This document shows, in pieces, positions 1 to 12,900 of a DNA stretch of 64,000 bases. A model generated the notes under the pieces. It saw only the letters and a list, made by a program, of their open reading frames with translations, ran no database searches and was not told the origin of the DNA. Within the stretch, counting starts at the first letter, position 1; each line of letters starts with the position of its first letter. The position numbers and the translations under genes are program-made. The stretch covers positions 5,205,699 through 5,269,698 of the forward strand of contig NW_020954719.1 of assembly GCF_900497805.2 (NCBI RefSeq), read 5' to 3'. This DNA comes from Vombatus ursinus (Eukaryota; Chordata; Mammalia; Diprotodontia; Vombatidae).

Positions 1-627
1 CTAGGTGTATATTCAAAAGGCACTGACTGGCCAAAATGAGCTGCTCTTTCTCTTTTTCTCCCTCCTGGCTATCTTCAGTGAGGAGGCAAGACTGCTTTAA
101 GCCTCTCTGGCTAGGGAGAGAGAGCTAGCACTAACAGCCTATCTGGGTTGATATGAATCCATGAGCACGTGATCCTGGTGTTGCTTCTGTCCCTGTTGTA
201 CATAGTCTTTCCTGCCTTAGATGATGCAATATTGGAGACTGAATGGACTAGACTCAAACTTTGTGAAATTTGAAAGGTTGTAAGAGTGACAATAGGTCCA
301 TAAGCAAGAGTCCATGCCAGATTTTGCAGCTGTCTAAGCTTGCCTAGTCTGACAGCATAGACCCTAAGGGCCACCAGGCTCAGCCCAGTAATATATTGAC
401 TTTGTATTCAAGATATTGGTTCCTAAAAATAAGGGAACAACTTTGTACATCAGGTAGGCCATATTTGGAAGTAAACTTGGTGGAGGCAATGGTTTGTAGT
501 TTTAAGTCTGAGCCCCACTATCCTCAGGAACTGAGATGGTACGTGAGAAAATGTTCCTGGTTTAGAGGGAAATGTTTGTACTTTTGTTCTGGTTACATCT
601 TTTCAGTAAATGTCTCTTCTCAGTAAA
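1..627. other. Anonymous intergenic sequence
   Basis: Two short open frames on opposite strands look random in composition. I recognise no repeat family or gene here. Confidence 0.5.
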
Positions 628-766
628 CAGCTAGGTGTGGCAGTGGATAGAGCTCTGGCTTTGGAGTCAGGAGGATCTGAGTTCAAATTCAGCCTCAGAC
701 ACATAACACTAGCTGTGTGACACTGGGCAAGTCACTTAACCCCACTGCCTAACCAAAAAAAAAAAA
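628..766 (+). repeat. tRNA-derived SINE (WSINE1/SINE1_MD type)
   Basis: The head cagctaggtgtggcagtgg, the middle gagttcaaattcagcctcag, the CORE-like ctagctgtgtgacactgggc and a terminal A-run are all in the expected order for the common marsupial SINE. The first few head bases are missing or altered. Confidence 0.9.
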
Positions 767-1062
767 GCCAACTGATGTTAATTGTTTAAATAATACTGGG
801 GCACTAGTTGCTGGTGAGGATATTGGCAAGGATACTCCAGAATGTAGAATTTATAGTCAGCATTAGAGAGATACTCACGCTTTCAGGGATACTCTTAAAT
901 CCTTGGGGGAGATATTTAGCCTTGCTTAGGGACCTGGCTTGTCACTAAAAGTGGGAGTTAAGATAAGGACCCTCTAGGGCTTAAAAGGGCTACACTATTA
1001 TTCTATGATCTTAATGCATATATTCTACCTGTACTTGTAGGCCACTGTACCCAAGTTAATAT
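767..1062. other. Anonymous intergenic sequence
   Basis: I see no recognisable repeat or coding signal between the SINE and the GGAT microsatellite. Confidence 0.4.
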
Positions 1063-1102
1063 TGGATGGATAGATGGATGGATGGATGGATGGATGGGTA
1101 GA
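1063..1102 (+). repeat. (GGAT)n microsatellite
   Basis: Roughly nine GGAT/ATGG units with one interruption, directly next to an L2-type 3' fragment. Confidence 0.9.
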
Positions 1103-1235
1103 TGAAAAAGCATGTTAAGTGCCTACCATATGCAAAGCATGGTTATAAGCACTGGGGATACAAATAGAAAAGCAAAACAGTCTCTGTTCTTCTGGAGCTC
1201 ACATTCTAAAGGCAGACACAATGCATTTAAGAGGT
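1103..1235 (-). repeat. L2-type LINE 3'-end fragment
   Basis: It reads gtgcctaccatatgcaaagc, then cactggggatacaaat and ctggagctcacattctaa. This is the antisense of the L2 3' UTR found across mammals. Confidence 0.65.
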
Positions 1236-1334
1236 TTCAGGTGCATGTCAAATGGAAAGGTCTCATGGTGCAGTGACAAAGCAGGTGTTAATATATCTTC
1301 TTTATTGTCATTTTTTGCTGATAGAGTCATATCC

Positions 1335-4300
1335 ACTTTTCAAAAATAACCTTTTATTGATGTCTTCTGTTTTTAACGTGATCATAATTATCCCCAGCAT
1401 CCCTCTACCCTTCCCAGAGAACCATTCAATATAATAAATTATATTTTTTAAAGAGAAAAAAAATTCCCAACTTAGCTGATTACTACATTGAAAAAGTCCA
1501 AAAACATGCAATGTTTAGTAGGTGTGGATCTCTCATTTCCTTGAAGGGATGGCTTGGGCGTGTCCTCTCACTTTTCTTCATTCAAATCTAGTTTGATCAT
1601 TGTAATTTTGTTACATTCACTTTTTTTTTGTATGTGGTTGTTCTTTCCATTTACATTGTCGTAGTTATTGTATATATTGTTTTCTGAGTTCTGCTTACTT
1701 CATTCTGCATCAATTCACATAGATCTTTCTATGCTTCTCTGTATTCATCACACATATCATTTCTTACAGCACAAGAATATTCCATGTCATTAATGTACGA
1801 CAATTTGTTTAGCCATTCCCCAACTGATGGACATCTACTTTGTTTCCAATTCTTTGTTATCACAGAAAGTGCTGCTATACATATTTTGGTGATTATGGGG
1901 ACTTTCTTCTTATTGATGTCTTCCTTGAGCTATAAGCCCAGTAATGGTTCAAAGGATATGGACATTTTAGTCACTTAAAAAAAAAATTCTAAATTGCTTT
2001 CCAAAATGGTTGTACCATTTCACAGCTCCACTAAACAATGTGTTAGTGTGTCAATAATTTCACAGCCTAACACTGACTTTTGCCATTTTTTGTCATATTT
2101 GCCAATTTTCAGGGTATAAAATAAAACCTCAGGGTTATTTTGATTTACATTTCTCTTATTTTTAGTGATTTGGAGAATTTTTTTATGTGGTAATTGTCAT
2201 GTGGAATTGTTTATATCTTTTGACCACTTATCTATTGGAGGATGGTTATTAGTCATGTATAGTTAGTTATTAATTGTTGATACATCTTGGATACAAAATC
2301 CTTATCAGAGAAATTTGATACAAAGATTTAATTCAACCATATTCCTACTTGTCTTAGGCGCATTAATCTTGTCTGTATAGAAGTTTTTTTGTTTCATGTA
2401 ATCAAAATTTTATATTTTATTTTATATTTTGTAATTATCTTTATCTCTTGTTTGGTTAAGAATAGATCTCCTACCCATAGCTATGAAAGATATATGATCT
2501 GCTTCTCTTCTAATTTGTTTTATGGTATGATATTTAATATTAAGTTCATGTATCCATTTAGAATGTATTGTGGAATGTGGTATAAGGTATTGGTCTAAGT
2601 CTAATTTCTTCCAGACTGGTTTCTAGTTTTCCCAACAGTTATTTTTTAAACAAAGACTTTTTTCTAGGTAATTTATGTTTTCTATTTTATCAAACACTGG
2701 GTTATTGAGTTCTATTTTTAAAAAATTCCTATTCCATTGATCTGTTCTAAATTTTTTTTAAAAAACCAGTACTAGATGGTTTTGATGACTGCTGCTTTAT
2801 AATATAGTGTGAGGTCTGAAAATGCTATTTCCCCTTTGTCCTTACTTCTTTTCATTATTTCCCTTAATATTCTAGATCTGTCATTTTTCCAAATGAATTT
2901 TGTTATTATTTTTATAATATTCTCTAAAGTATCTCCTTGGTAATGTGGTTGATATTACATTAAAAGTGTAAATTAACTTTAGAAGTATTGTTATTTTTAT
3001 TATATTGGCATGGTCTAGCTATGAACACTGAATATTCCTCCATCTAAGTTGTTCTTTATTTCTTCTAAGGAGCACTTTATAACTGAATCTATACAAATCT
3101 TTTGTTTGCTTTGGTAGTTCAATCCCCAGATATTTTATGCATTTTGTAGTTATTTGGAATGCGATTAATAATTAACAGGCAATAATAATTGCTTCTTGGG
3201 TGTTGTTATAATTATATAGAAATGCTGATGATTTGGGGAGTTATTTTGTAGCTTGCAACTTTGAATAATCTACTAATTACCCCAATTAGTATCTTTCCCT
3301 ATTCCCTAGGATTTTCCAGGTATACTATCATCATCAGCAATCATCATCAGCAAATTAAGAATAGTTTAATCTCCTCTTTACTTATCTTTATGCCTTTAAT
3401 TTCTTTCTCTTGTTTTATGTCATTGCTAGCATTTCTAGGATTATATCAAATAATTGTGGGGAGAATGGGTGTCTTTCCTACACTTCTGAATGTAGTTATT
3501 GGAAAATTTTCTAGTGCATCCCCATTGTACATGATGCTTACTTTTGGTTTTAGACAGATACTTTTTATGGTATTAAAAAAGATCCCTCTATGGCTATCCT
3601 TTGTAGTGGTTTTTTATATTGTGAATGAGTGTTATTCTTTATCAAAGGCTTTTTCTGCATCTATTGACATGATCATGTGATTTTGGATGGTTGAGTTTTC
3701 AGTATGATTAATTTTGTTGATTATTTTCCTAATGTTGAACCATCCTTGCATCCCTGGGATAAATTTAACTTGGTTATGTTGTATGATTTCTTGGGTAAGT
3801 CTCTATAGTCTGTTTGACAGGATTTTGCTTAAATTTTTGAGTCAATTTTCACCAATAATATAATTTTCCTTCTATGTTTTATCTTTCCCTGATAGAAGTA
3901 TTAGGACTATATTTGCCTCAGAAAATAATTCTGGTGGAGTGCTTTCTTTTTCAATTTGTGAGAATAATTTGTGAAATATGGGTACTAATTGTTCTTTAAA
4001 AAATTGATAGAATTCTCCTATGAATATAACAGGACCAGGAGAATTTTCTTTGGTAATTCCTTTACAACTAGATCTATTTCCTTTTCTGAGACTGAGTTAT
4101 TTAAGATCTCTATCTGTCTTCTGATAGTGTGAGTGTGTTCTCAGTTTTGTTAGGATATAACTGTGCATAGTATGTTCTGATTATTCTTTTCCTGATTTTG
4201 TTGTGATCTCACCTTTTTATTTGCTATTTTATTGATTTGATTTTCTGCCCTCTTCTTTTTAATCAGATTAATTAAAGATTTATCAATTTTATTATTCTTT

Positions 4301-6915
4301 TCAAAGGACCAGCCTTTAGTTTTATTTATCATTTCTATGGTTTCTTTTTATTTCTAATTTATCTATTTCTCCTTTAATTTTTAGTATCTCCTCTTTTGTG
4401 TTTACTTTAGGTTTGTTTATTTGTTGGCTTTTTAAAATGCAGATTCAAGGGGTGGCTAGGTGGCGAAGTGGATAGAGCATAGGCCCTGAAGTCAGGAGGA
4501 CCTGAGTTCAAATCTGGCCTCAGACCAAACACTTGACACTTACTAGCTGTGTGACCCTGGGCAAGTCACTTAACCCCAATTGCCTAAAAAAAAAATGCAG
4601 ATTCAATTAATTAATCCTCTCTTTTTATATTTTGCTAATTAATTCCTTTTTCTTTCCTGCTTTTGTTAATTCTTATTCCACTTTTGCCCTCTCAATCAAG
4701 TAGATTTCCTCTTCCCCTCCTCCCCTTAAACTAGTCTTGTTTAATAGTTTCTAAAATTTCATTTTTTGCTTCCCTTTCTTTCCAGGAGTCACCTTCCTTT
4801 ATTGCTAGCTATTGATTTGAACCAGGCAGGTCACACAACTCCTCCCTTTTATGTATTCTTTCATTTTGTAGTGTGGTCTCATAAAAAAATAAAAAAAAAC
4901 CCATTGATTCATCTGTGGGCAAGATGTTGTCAGGTTCTGTCCACCATGCCCTAGGTCTGCCTCTCCTCTGATACCTCCACCTGACTTCTGCCTTCACCCC
5001 TCTTTCCTTGTGCACATTTAGAAAGAAGGTTCTTACTGGTTTCTCTGCCAGCTGTTGCTGCCCTTGGCTGCTGCATTTGCTCACCTCACCTGCATTTCTG
5101 TTATCTGGGATGTTTGAGAAGGAAATGATCTCTTCAGTTCTGGTTTTCTTTCTAAGAATGTTTAAAACCTCTCTTTATTATTGAATGTCTATCTTTTTTT
5201 TTTTTTTTTTTCATTTCTGGTTAAGCTCAGATCTGCAAGGCATATCACCCTGGGCTGTATCCTGAGTTACATTACTCTTTGGAACACATTATTTTATTCT
5301 CTCCTATGTTTTCTGGGAGGTGCAGAAAAGTCTTGTATTGTTTGAATTTCTTTTCCTTTGCTATTTGAAGTTTTTCTCCTGTTTGCTTAAAAAAACTTGT
5401 TTCTTAATTGGACGTTAAATTTAACTACTATGTGTCTTAGAATTTGCAACCTTGGTTTGTTTGTTTTTTCCTGGAGTTGATTTATGAATTCTTTAAATTA
5501 GGATTTCATTTTCTGTGTTCAGAAGTTCTGGAAAGGTTTTTTATGGTATTATTTTTTGAATTACATTGCTCAGGTTTTTTGACTGGGTGACCTAAAAACC
5601 TCTATACATCCTGTCTTTGAGATCAGTATGTTTTGCTTGGGTAGAGAGCATATTTTCTTTAAATGTTATTTATTTTTGTTTTTCTTCTTCTAGATTGTCT
5701 TTCACTTCTGTATATTTGCATTCCCAATTGATTTTTCTCTCTTTTGTTTCTTTGGCAAGACTTGCCATCACAGGTTCATGTTTTTCTATTCTGTCAATTA
5801 TTTTTGCTGTGCAGGTCATTATTCCACTCCCATAATTCTCATTTCTCTTTTAAACCACTCTGAACCAGCGTGTTGTGATTCTATGTTTTCTTCGAATTCC
5901 ACGAGGTTCTCGGTCTCATCAAGTGTTGGATCATTTTCCATTGTTTTGCAGTATTTATCCATAGATGCCTGAATTGTTTTATTAGCTCTGGAATCCATAT
6001 TTCCTTTTGCTGTTAATGTTTTCCCTGTTGATCTATCTGTTTATGTTCAAGGTCTTTGAGTTTTCTCCTTCCTGAGAGCTTTGGCAATTTCTGTCTTTTT
6101 TCTTTCTTATTTTCCGTTACTGTTAACTTTCTGACTTCTTTGTCTCTGATCGTGGTTTCCTCAGGGGTTGGATCTCACACCTTCTCAGCCTCCTCCTATA
6201 CTGGGCAATTTGCAGTTATCCAGCTGAGGTCTTTGTCCCAACTGACTTTGGTTGGGGGGGGTGGGGGAGACGCAGAGCTGGCCCCAGCTAAATGCTGGTC
6301 TCTTTCCAGCAAACTTAATGGAGTGTGTCACTCCCCGCCCCGCTTCTCCTACATGATGTCTTTTTCTATTTCCTCTGTTCCTCAGCCCCCTGTCCAGGAT
6401 GCTCATGCACCTCTGGTGCTATTGCAGCTGGGGTTGATTTCTCTTGTTTGTAGTTTGGGTCACTGAAGCTGGGAATAGGGTTGTTTTGGGATGTAGGATT
6501 TGGCTCGATTTCAAGCCCAGACATATGTCCTCCCCTATTCCTCCTGTTCCTCCACTCTCCTGCAGAAAGATTTTGCAGCACAGAGTGGTGCCATAGTGCT
6601 GGCCACCAAGGCCCCAGCAAAATTCTGTAGCCTGAAGCCCAGATCTCTATGGCACTGGAAAGAAGGAGGGGGGTACTGGGGTTGGATTTTGTTGCAAGTC
6701 CATGGCTAGGGTCCTTGAGTTGACTAGTGCAGCCTCACTGCTAGTAGCATGGTGAACAATAAAGGAGGGGTGTTGAGTTAGCTGAAGGTTAGGCTAGGCC
6801 ATGGAGACAGCTGAAGTTGCTCTGTCTTTAGCATATAATTTTTGTTTTGGAGAGATTTGAGAAACTGGGGAAAGCACGGATGAGAAAATGTTTAGTCTTC
6901 CATCTTGTTGGTCAC
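1335..6915 (-). mobile_element. Near-full-length L1 LINE, minus strand
   Basis: From the 3' end upward it carries antisense L1 signatures: ccattccccaactgatgg near 1815, ttgctttccaaaatggttgt near 1993, tttgatttacatttctctta near 2140, and gttgaaccatccttgcatcc near 3734, which is the ORF2 reverse-transcriptase region. The ORF1 and 5' UTR equivalents fill about 5.2-6.9 kb. The tract ends near ccatcttgttgg, the reverse complement of an aagatgg-type L1 start. Reading frames are broken throughout; the longest leftover antisense ORF (3261-3680) is not a gene. A SINE sits inside at 4449-4594. Length of about 5.6 kb suggests it is almost complete. Confidence 0.85.
4449..4594 (+). repeat. WSINE1-type SINE inserted into the L1, with target-site duplication
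   Basis: A complete SINE (head ggggtggctaggtggcg, then an A-run) is flanked by perfect copies of atgcagattcaa at 4437-4448 and 4595-4606. The duplication shows a clean insertion after the L1 was already in place. Confidence 0.95.
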
Positions 6916-8744
6916 ATGACCTAGAACAATCTCATATCTTCTTTTGATGATGAACCATCTACAAGTGTCAAAGACTTTGGCAGCAAGAACTGAAAGGTGG
7001 GCCTCTTATTCAAAGTGATTGCTGTCCTCAAAGATGGCTGTGGATCCTTGAATAGAATCAGTTAGTGTCAGGGTGGGCCCCCTAAGGCTTTTTCTTGGGT
7101 TCAGGATTCTGGACTATCTCTATTGCAGTCTGAGTGGAGGTGGTAAAGGTGAGGGCAGTGGTTGATCTTTGGAATTTGTTTGCATTGACTTTACGTCTCT
7201 AGGAGGAGATAGCAAGAACATAAGTTTTCATATCTTAGAAGTGACTGTTCATTTCACAAGATATGCAACTTAGGCAGAGTCAATTGGTAACCGTGGAAAC
7301 TGTGGTGGCCAAACTATATGGAAGAAGTATCTCTCAGTTTATGAATCCTCTGCCAGGATCCATTCTGACCAAGGCAGATTCTTTGAAAGCCTACTACTTA
7401 AAGAGATGTTAGTTTTGGCAGGTATAACCCACACTAACCCACAGCCTGAACATTTCAACAGTACATTGATTAGGAAATTCCTAACAGTGTTAGGAATGCT
7501 GAACCCCAGAACAAACATCTCAGTAGAGTTAATATACAGCATTTCTAGTCCATGTGTACAACTCTACCAGGAATGCAGGATTTAAACCATACTTGTGGAT
7601 GTTTGAGTGAGAGCAACATTTGCCACATCTGCAATCTGCACTTTGGAGCTTCAGAAGATGGGGAAAATGTGGATACTCACAACCAGCATATATCTCCACA
7701 GAGAAGTAATTTGAAAGAAGCCTACTCATTGCCAAGACTCCAGCTCCTAAGAGCAATGTCAGAAGCAAATGATGGGGAGTTTCAACCCAGTTCATTATTA
7801 AGGCCTTTAACAAAGTGTTAGTCTTCTAGAGAAATTTTGTTGTTTGAGGCATGCAAAAATTAGAGGGTTGATGGAAGTTTTTGAGAGACTGTGCAACTTT
7901 CTATTTATAGGATAGCCCCCAAAACTTCTGAGGACTTGAAAGATTATTTGCTGCCACCACCTATTGTCAATAGGAAAATTAGACTTTCTAATGAGAAGGA
8001 AAAAAGATGGGCATTTAGCTCAGTAGACTTTGAGTAAAAGAGATAGTTAACCAGTTGTGCAAAGACCATCTGAACTAAATACTGGCTCAGAAAATAATGT
8101 TTCCAATGAAGAAGACACTGCAGACTGTAACCCAAGAACCTTGCCTCAAACTCGGGTGAACCCTAGTTCACAAGTGGGGAGAGAACTGAACTAGAGGCAG
8201 CAACTTGCTGGCCTAGAACTTCAGCTGTAAAAACTCCTGGAGTATAGAGACAATTCTATAAAAAGAAAATGTTGATAGCCATCCTGGGCCCTCAACAAGT
8301 TTAGCTTTAGGAATTTAATCTATAGAGCTAAAGATGTTGATGGGCCCATAACATCTATCAGCTCAGTCATAGGAGCAGAGAAGGCAGCAGGTCATAGTAG
8401 AGTTAGATCTATCTGACCTGGGACCAGACTTACTTATGATGTCACAGATGAAACTGAGGATTTGATTACCCATGTAGCCAGATGATAATACCAAAATTTG
8501 CCCATGTAATGTATGCCTGTCATCTAACTCCATTTTTGATTGATGTACATGTTAATTATAGCATGTTTTAAGTTATGTGTTTGTTTTTATTATTTTGCTT
8601 TTTCTGTTTATTTGGATGTTTAATAATGTCTTTCCAGTCTTTTTTATAGGTTATTCCCATTATTTTCATCAGCAATACAGCAATACTGACCTACTTGCTG
8701 CTCTGAACACATGATGCTCCATTTTTTAGCTATGTCTTTGGACT
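6916..8744 (+). other. Degraded retroelement debris and anonymous sequence
   Basis: Apart from the integrase-like piece at about 7340-7540 I cannot name what fills this stretch. The open frame at 7552-7821 runs just downstream of that piece, but its protein resembles nothing I know and its antisense is equally open. No host exon was recognised. Confidence 0.35.
7340..7540 (+). mobile_element. Ty3/Gypsy-type retroelement fossil, integrase-core fragment
   Basis: The plus strand shows an integrase-like stretch with the SDQG motif followed by FESLLLKE and, further on, NPQPEHFNSTL. This matches the second catalytic Asp region and the following PQPERFNRTL-type motif of Ty3/Gypsy integrases. The element is broken with several breaks; only this small part of pol is recognisable and no LTRs were assigned. 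It is probably ancient. Confidence 0.5.
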
Positions 8745-8960
8745 GGCTATCCCTATGCTTTGAATGTATTCCATCCCCACCTCCACTTCTTGTAATAACT
8801 GTCTTTATTTAAGACTTTATTCAAGAGCCATCTATTACATGAAGCCTTTTCTGATCCCCTTACCCCGACTCACCCCAACTACACCTGCTAGTGTACTTTC
8901 TCCCAAAACTACCTTGTTTAACATCTTTTAACATCCGAGCCCCCAATAAAGAAAATTACT
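8745..8960 (+). repeat. L2-type LINE fragment
   Basis: The text catgaagccttttctgatcc and the pyrimidine-rich surroundings match the C-terminal/3' UTR part of mammalian L2. Divergence is high. Confidence 0.45.
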
Positions 8961-9379
8961 GACATCTAGGCAGAAGTTGGGTTCTATGCCTAACCTAACT
9001 TTTGTAGGCAAATATAGTTTTCTGGAAATATTTGGTAGCAAAATAGCAGATTATATTACAGTGCTTGTAAATAGGCATTGGGAAAAGAGAAGAACTTTCC
9101 TTGGAACTTTCCAAAGTCACTCCATGGTACCTGTAGAGCCAATGATTTTCTTTGTTATTTCCCTTCTCTGCCACAATGCAGTCCTCTTTTTTTTAAAGAC
9201 AATTATATACAATTAAGTTCATTTTTTATAAGCAAAATGTTCACCAATTATTTCGTTATGCACGTTAAAAATATTTTACCCTTTGGAATGAGTTATAGTA
9301 GTTTACCCAAATGTGTGTAGGTTAGTCACTGACTCATCGGGCAAAAGGCAAGCTGGTTTATTGATTTAGGATTTACTAA

Positions 9380-9800
9380 ACCATACTCTTCTACTGCATC
9401 TCTTTTTTTGTTTTAAGTTCAATTTACTTCATATTTGGTTTCAAACTTCATTTTAAGTAAAAGTCACCTAACACTGGAAATAATTCGAAACTTTTTTTAA
9501 CCAGTACCAAATTGTTCTGACAATCACAGCTTTGTAGTATAGTTTGAAATCTGACTCCATTCTTTCCTAGTTTCTTCACTGTTTCCTGTGAGATGCTTAA
9601 ACTTTTATTCTTTCATATGGATTTTAGTATTATTTTTCTAGCTTTCAAGAATAATACTTTGGTAGTTTTATTGGTATGTCATTGAATAAGTAAATTGATT
9701 TAGGTAGTACTATCATTTTATGACATATTTATATTTATCATTTATATTTATTTTTATATATTTATATTTATCTTTTCAACATGGCATACCCATGAGAAAG
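9380..9800 (-). repeat. L1 fragment, minus strand
   Basis: The segment around aaccagtaccaaattgttct and ctttgtagtatagtttgaaa matches the same antisense ORF2 section of the L1 at 2765-2815. It is 5' and 3' truncated. Confidence 0.65.
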
Positions 9801-12599
9801 TAAATTTCCCCATTATGATCATGATCATCATGATATCTTTATTTTTGTAAAGAATGCATGGTAGTTATATTCTCAGATCTGTTATGTGATAGTGATGTTG
9901 CGGGGGAAGGTTAGTTGATATTTCTGGTGTACTCACTAATTCTCTTTCAGGTCAGAAACATCTATAGCAAGATAGCAAAAAGGTCATTACCCTCTTTCAT
10001 GTAGCCTTTACTGGTGCCAGGATTGATTTTGAGATTTGTGGGCTACTACCACCTCCTCATTGACCCCTTGTCCACCAAAGACTGCTACATGACCCACTTA
10101 AGGTTTTCCAACACTGTAACCTGTTCGGTTGCCTCAAAAGAGGCAAACTTGTAGGTAACTGTAAATGGAGACCATCATGAAATCCATGTAGGGAAAGTAG
10201 GTTCCCCCAAAGCCAAACAGTCCATAAGTCTTTGAGTTTACATTTTAGACTGTGACAAAGTGAGTATTAGTAGCTTCTTCTGGATTGTGTCTAGAATTAT
10301 CTGGGTTCCTCTTATTCACTATATTCCCCAAAACAAACTGAATGAGCTTCAGCTCTATATTTTCTTGATTGCCTACCTTTGTCCTTTGTATGAGCCACCA
10401 CCCAGGCTTCTGTTGCTGTGGCCTCATCTGTCTTAGTCAAAATTATGTCACCAATGTAGGGTGGGCATCAGAATACTCAAGAAAGGGGGTCTCTTTCAAG
10501 TCTCTGCACAGCAGGCCGTGGTACTATAAGGGAGAATACAAGCTGGGAAAGATGATAAAGGATTTCTTCCCAGATTCCTACAAGCCACAAAGACAGAAAT
10601 AGAGAAACAGAGAAAAAGTCATTATCTAAGTAAAAATTCCATGCCACTCACTGGGGGCCTGGGCTACATGGTACATCTCATCAGTTAGGCAAGAAGTCAC
10701 CTCAGTAGTCAGCATATCATGGCAAAACTGCCGGGTGCCTTTTGTCTTCCTCACTGGCAACTTGTACAAACTTATTGTGAGAGGAACTGGTGCAGTGAAG
10801 AACTCTGGCCTCCTTCCTCTCCATCACTAGGGAGGAAATAACTTTCACTCTCTTGGGACCTGGGATTGTTTGGTCCTAACTACACCACTTGGTTAGGGCC
10901 ACTCCAAGGGTTTCCATTTGGCCCTACCCACAATAGCTGGTATAGAGATTGCTGTAAGCACCCATGCTTCTACCATGTCCTAAGAGCACCTTCCCTCAGG
11001 TGTCTGCCCTATGAAACCCCCCTCATAGAAACTTGTTGGGGTTCCCTAGTATGACAATACCCTGGCTATTGGTGTCCAGCAGTCTCATATCCACCCAGGG
11101 TGGAAACTTTAAGGGGTGCCTTAGATTTGGGTGGTGTTGGGAGCTCTTATTTCCCAAGGGCTGGATGTCATGGTAATTATCCTAGCACCGCCATTGGCTG
11201 GTAATTTATTGTTTCCTTATAAACCCCTTTTTTAGGAACCATACACAAAGTTTCTTTGTAAAGATGGTGTTTGCACCCAGCAGGATAACATGAGCATCCA
11301 GCCTCATCTCACCATTTCCAGAGTGCCTATTTGCACTGAGAGTTGATTTTGTCTGAACAGCAACTACTGTCGTGATCTCACTCTAATTTCACCAATTGAT
11401 CTACCTATGTCTATAGGATGGTATGTTGGGAAGCCCCCTAGCTAAAGCCTGATGACATTCTTCTGGTGTTCTGCCTAGAAGACAGCATTCAATTGCCATT
11501 GATGTAGGCTGAGTAGAGGTAGAAATGGGTTGGGGGTGGTAGTGTTGGCTGGCATAAAGCCAGTCTTCCAAACCCATATCTTTTAGGAATTTCACTTCTA
11601 TCTCCCACAGCCCCCCACTTTGCAGACCTCCATCAGAGAACTGGATGCAATGAGGACTCATCTTTCTGTGGCCAGTTATATGCAACTCCTCATCTTAGCT
11701 ACCTAAAATGGGAAAAAAGACAGTCACCAGCTGTGGCCTCTAACTAAATTTAACCAGCTTTGCAAATGTTAAGTCTCTTGTAAGTCCTTCAAGTTGATTG
11801 AACTCTGTTGCAATTGGCTTTATTAGAATATGATCTCAACAACGATTGTGACTCATCAGGTCATTGTTAAACTTCTGTAGTCTTCCAGAGTTCCTTGGTG
11901 ATGAAAATCCACCTACTGTCTGACCCCTCTGGGCAGGCAGTCACATGATAGTAATAGGATTAGCCTATTACTTAGAAAGCTTATGAGACTTTCTTATCAC
12001 CCATGATAATTCCCAATTCTCATCCTCCCTTCTGGTCCCATTTTCTTTGCTTATAGCTCTGTTCTTTAACACATTTTCTAGAAAAATGCCAGGGTCACTC
12101 TGTTCTTCCCACTTAGGCCTTGGTCCCTTCTACCCTCAGCACTGCCCCTTTTATTTGTGCTATTAATCACTCTTCTACCTCCCAGGCACAGCCATTAAAA
12201 ACCATGAGCTCTGTTTCTAGTTGCTGAATTTGGTGAAATTTTCATTTTCTTTATGCTGTCAATCCAACTGTTCTCAGATTGTTAATAATAACCAGAGAAT
12301 GCCTCCTCTTCATGCTATCTTTATCCTTTATGCTTAAACTTCCCTTTGTACCCAATGACCCAATGCCTTGGGATCCGTGAGAGCCCTCTTCCTCTTCCAT
12401 TGAGAAGCTTGCCTGTGGTAATCATAAGGTCCCATACTGCTGGATTGGGTCATCTTTTCACCCAAGACTGGACTTCTTTTGACTTGCCTTTCCACAATTC
12501 AAGCCGTGGAACTCAGAACTCGTTACCGTCCACTCCTTCTGACCATTGCCAATTGTTATGGGCCAGTCCTAACTTAAACTGATCTATTGTTTCAGGTTT
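9801..12599. other. Anonymous tract, possibly a degraded retroelement interior
   Basis: No SINE, LINE or host exon is visible over 2.8 kb, which is unusual for this window. Minus-strand frames at 10245-10427 and 11401-11685 hint at an eroded protein-coding element, but no motif can be named. The LTR-like stretch at 12600-12900 lies on its right side. I make no functional claim. Confidence 0.25.
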
Positions 12600-12900
12600 G
12601 GGTTTGGAATTAAATGAGACACTCATAAACCATCTAATAGTTCACAAAATAACAAGAAAAGAATATTAAGCAAGGATATAGTACTGGTTTAGGTAAATGC
12701 AGGCCCACTCATCTCCACACAGAAACACATCTGGCCAGAAGGACATCTTGATTTGAATGGCTGTGGAATAGTCATCAAGTATGATAGACACTAGCTCATT
12801 GTGGATTGACTTATTTATTCCCGAGGTGACCTAGAAGCCTTATCAGTGGTTCAAACCTCAGGCTCCTGAACCCATCAAATCTCAAGGATAGTTTCTTTGG
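12600..12900 (-). mobile_element. Possible LTR-like fossil (copy 1 of a shared segment)
   Basis: About 130 bases here (gaatattaagcaaggatata, then ccagaaggacatcttga) resemble 18270-18400. An LTR origin is a guess from the dispersed, gene-free context; orientation is uncertain. It looks old and fragmentary. Confidence 0.25.

Noticed and set aside
3261-3680. 139-residue plus-strand open frame
   Set aside because: It is the antisense of an L1 reverse-transcriptase region; its hydrophobic look comes from T-rich antisense codons.
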